Shown here: piece after piece, positions 5,709 through 6,571 of the stretch | How positions within the stretch are numbered: the first letter of the stretch is position 1 | Layout: each line of letters begins with the position of its first letter | Assembly (NCBI GenBank): GCA_023386855.1 | Contig: JAEWIW010000381.1 | Span: 1-6,571, forward strand | Origin: Bacteroidota bacterium | GTDB taxonomy: Bacteria; Bacteroidota; Bacteroidia; Chitinophagales; Chitinophagaceae | DNA: 6,571 nucleotides | Direction: 5' to 3' | The notes under the pieces: generated by a model | What the model was told of the DNA's origin: nothing | Seen by the model: the letters and a program-made list of their open reading frames with translations, nothing else | Database searches by the model: none | Program-made: the position numbers and the translations under genes

Positions 5709-6571
5709 TTAGTTTTTAGTTGTGTTATACTTTACAAATGCCTGTTTAGTTTTTTGCTGCTCCACGCTGTCGATCATCTTCGATGCATTCTCATCCACAT
5801 CAGCGATCATGGATTCAATGTTGCTGATCACTTTCAATGAATCGGCACGGCTAACAAATCCCGCTTTCCTTACTGCCACTACCTGTCCATCAAATTGCAG
5901 ACGCAAGACTGCATATTTATTGATACCTGTTTTAGGGATCACCTGCTGGTAGAACTGGTACAGTTTTCCAAACTTTTTATCCAGTTCATCAGCGTTTCCC
6001 AATTCAATCACCTGGTCACCAATCAGCGGTATCATGTCGAAATTGTTCCCATTGATATTGACCTGTGCCACTTGCGCCTGCCAGAAAGGATCTTTCGAAA
6101 TAAAAGCACTCATCCTGATGATATCACGGGCCAGGGCACTGTCTTTCTTCGCAATGTTTACACCGGTTACCGGGAATCCTGTAAATACAGGGAGTTTGGC
6201 AACAGTTTTCTCCGACAGTGGTAATTTCTTCATCGCTGTATCCAGGTAAAAACTGCTTCCATTGCTGGTAAAGATCCTTGCAACAGGTTCCCTTTCGGTG
6301 ATATGCACCTGGAGCACTCCATTATTATCGAAGAACAATTGGGCATCGCGGATCCAGGTGCTTTTCTCCAGCCTTCTTTCCATGGAAGGAAGGTTGAAAC
6401 TGTGCATTTTCACACCGCTGAAGCTTGGCTCTCCATTATTGGCCAGGATCTTCAACACATCTTTCTTATCAACAAACCATGTGGCTTTATCAGATGAATT
6501 AATGTCGATCTGCACTCCTTTGCATAAGGCTTCGCTTTTCGACTGAACGGCGGCACCAAGCAATACAAGGA
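5709..6571 (-). CDS. ftsQ: Cell division protein FtsQ, 5' end cut by window edge
   Basis: FtsQ is a bitopic inner-membrane protein whose periplasmic part holds the divisome together, through FtsB/FtsL in the known systems. The frame is open to the right edge and gives 286 codons before the stop. A TTG at 6563 is only an internal leucine (visible start LVLLGAAVQSK), which is the end of the N-terminal membrane segment. The cytoplasmic tail and most of the membrane helix are outside the window. A POTRA-like domain follows, running from CKGVQIDI through KKDVLKIL and MERRLEKSTWIRDAQL to LQVHITEREPVARI. The beta domain continues with SFYLDTAMKKLPL and LPVFTGFP. The end is charged and polar (SVEQQKTKQAFVKYNTTKN). 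Identity rests on the POTRA pattern, the conserved EREPVARI region, and the position directly before ftsA. Sequence conservation in FtsQ is low, but the context leaves little doubt. Confidence 0.94.
   Translation of the reverse strand, partial: LVLLGAAVQSKSEALCKGVQIDINSSDKATWFVDKKDVLKILANNGEPSFSGVKMHSFNLPSMERRLEKSTWIRDAQLFFDNNGVLQVHITEREPVARIFTSNGSSFYLDTAMKKLPLSEKTVAKLPVFTGFPVTGVNIAKKDSALARDIIRMSAFISKDPFWQAQVAQVNINGNNFDMIPLIGDQVIELGNADELDKKFGKLYQFYQQVIPKTGINKYAVLRLQFDGQVVAVRKAGFVSRADSLKVISNIESMIADVDENASKMIDSVEQQKTKQAFVKYNTTKN

Noticed and set aside
5220..5840. Plus-strand open frame (206 codons) opposite ftsA and the ftsQ end
   Set aside because: It crosses the ftsQ-ftsA junction antisense, has no family resemblance, and conflicts with two strongly supported genes.
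6561..6563. TTG as the true start of ftsQ
   Set aside because: The frame continues open to the window edge with hydrophobic residues, and FtsQ needs a full membrane helix before this point. The codon is an internal leucine.

Overview
All six genes lie on the minus strand, so they read from the right end of the window to the left. Gene order is ftsQ (5' end cut off by the window edge), ftsA, ftsZ, a TIGR01777-type SDR/epimerase, an ABC transporter ATPase, and an ABC-2 type permease (3' end cut off). The protein details point to Bacteroidota, most likely near Chitinophagaceae. FtsZ is unusually long, with its VPAYIRR core peptide placed about 45 residues before the end and followed by an NTFLDG...D tail typical of that phylum. 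FtsA and FtsQ look like Bacteroidota forms, start codons lack convincing Shine-Dalgarno sequences, and the permease carries an ITNEYTYRTHR block common in Bacteroidota ABC-2 permeases. The taxon is inferred from recalled family features, not from a search.

Right part (about 2409-6571): the end of the dcw cell-wall and division cluster. ftsQ, ftsA and ftsZ are separated by only 9 and 45 bases, consistent with one transcript. FtsQ is the bitopic periplasmic divisome protein, FtsA is the actin-like membrane anchor, and FtsZ is the tubulin-like GTPase that builds the Z-ring. The FtsZ C-terminal peptide is the expected docking site for FtsA.

Middle (2272-2408): a 137-base spacer. It holds a strong intrinsic terminator for the minus strand (9-bp GC-rich stem, 5-nt loop, seven U) that should close the division operon. 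Next to it is a short A-rich tract with 7-base periodicity. Transcription of the next genes probably starts again in or near this tract, though no promoter is convincing.

Left part (1-2271): an NAD(P)-binding SDR of the TIGR01777/YfcH type, then a 120-base gap, then an ABC exporter pair. The ATPase has a glutamate in place of the Q-loop glutamine, as in BcrA/LanF-like exporters. It is followed after 25 bases by the N-terminal third or so of its likely permease partner. The substrate is unknown.

The window reads as ordinary chromosomal sequence. I see no mobile element, CRISPR array, RNA gene or clear novel system. The points most worth a second look are the FtsZ linker and tail, the heptad tract beside the terminator, and the E-loop ABC pair.
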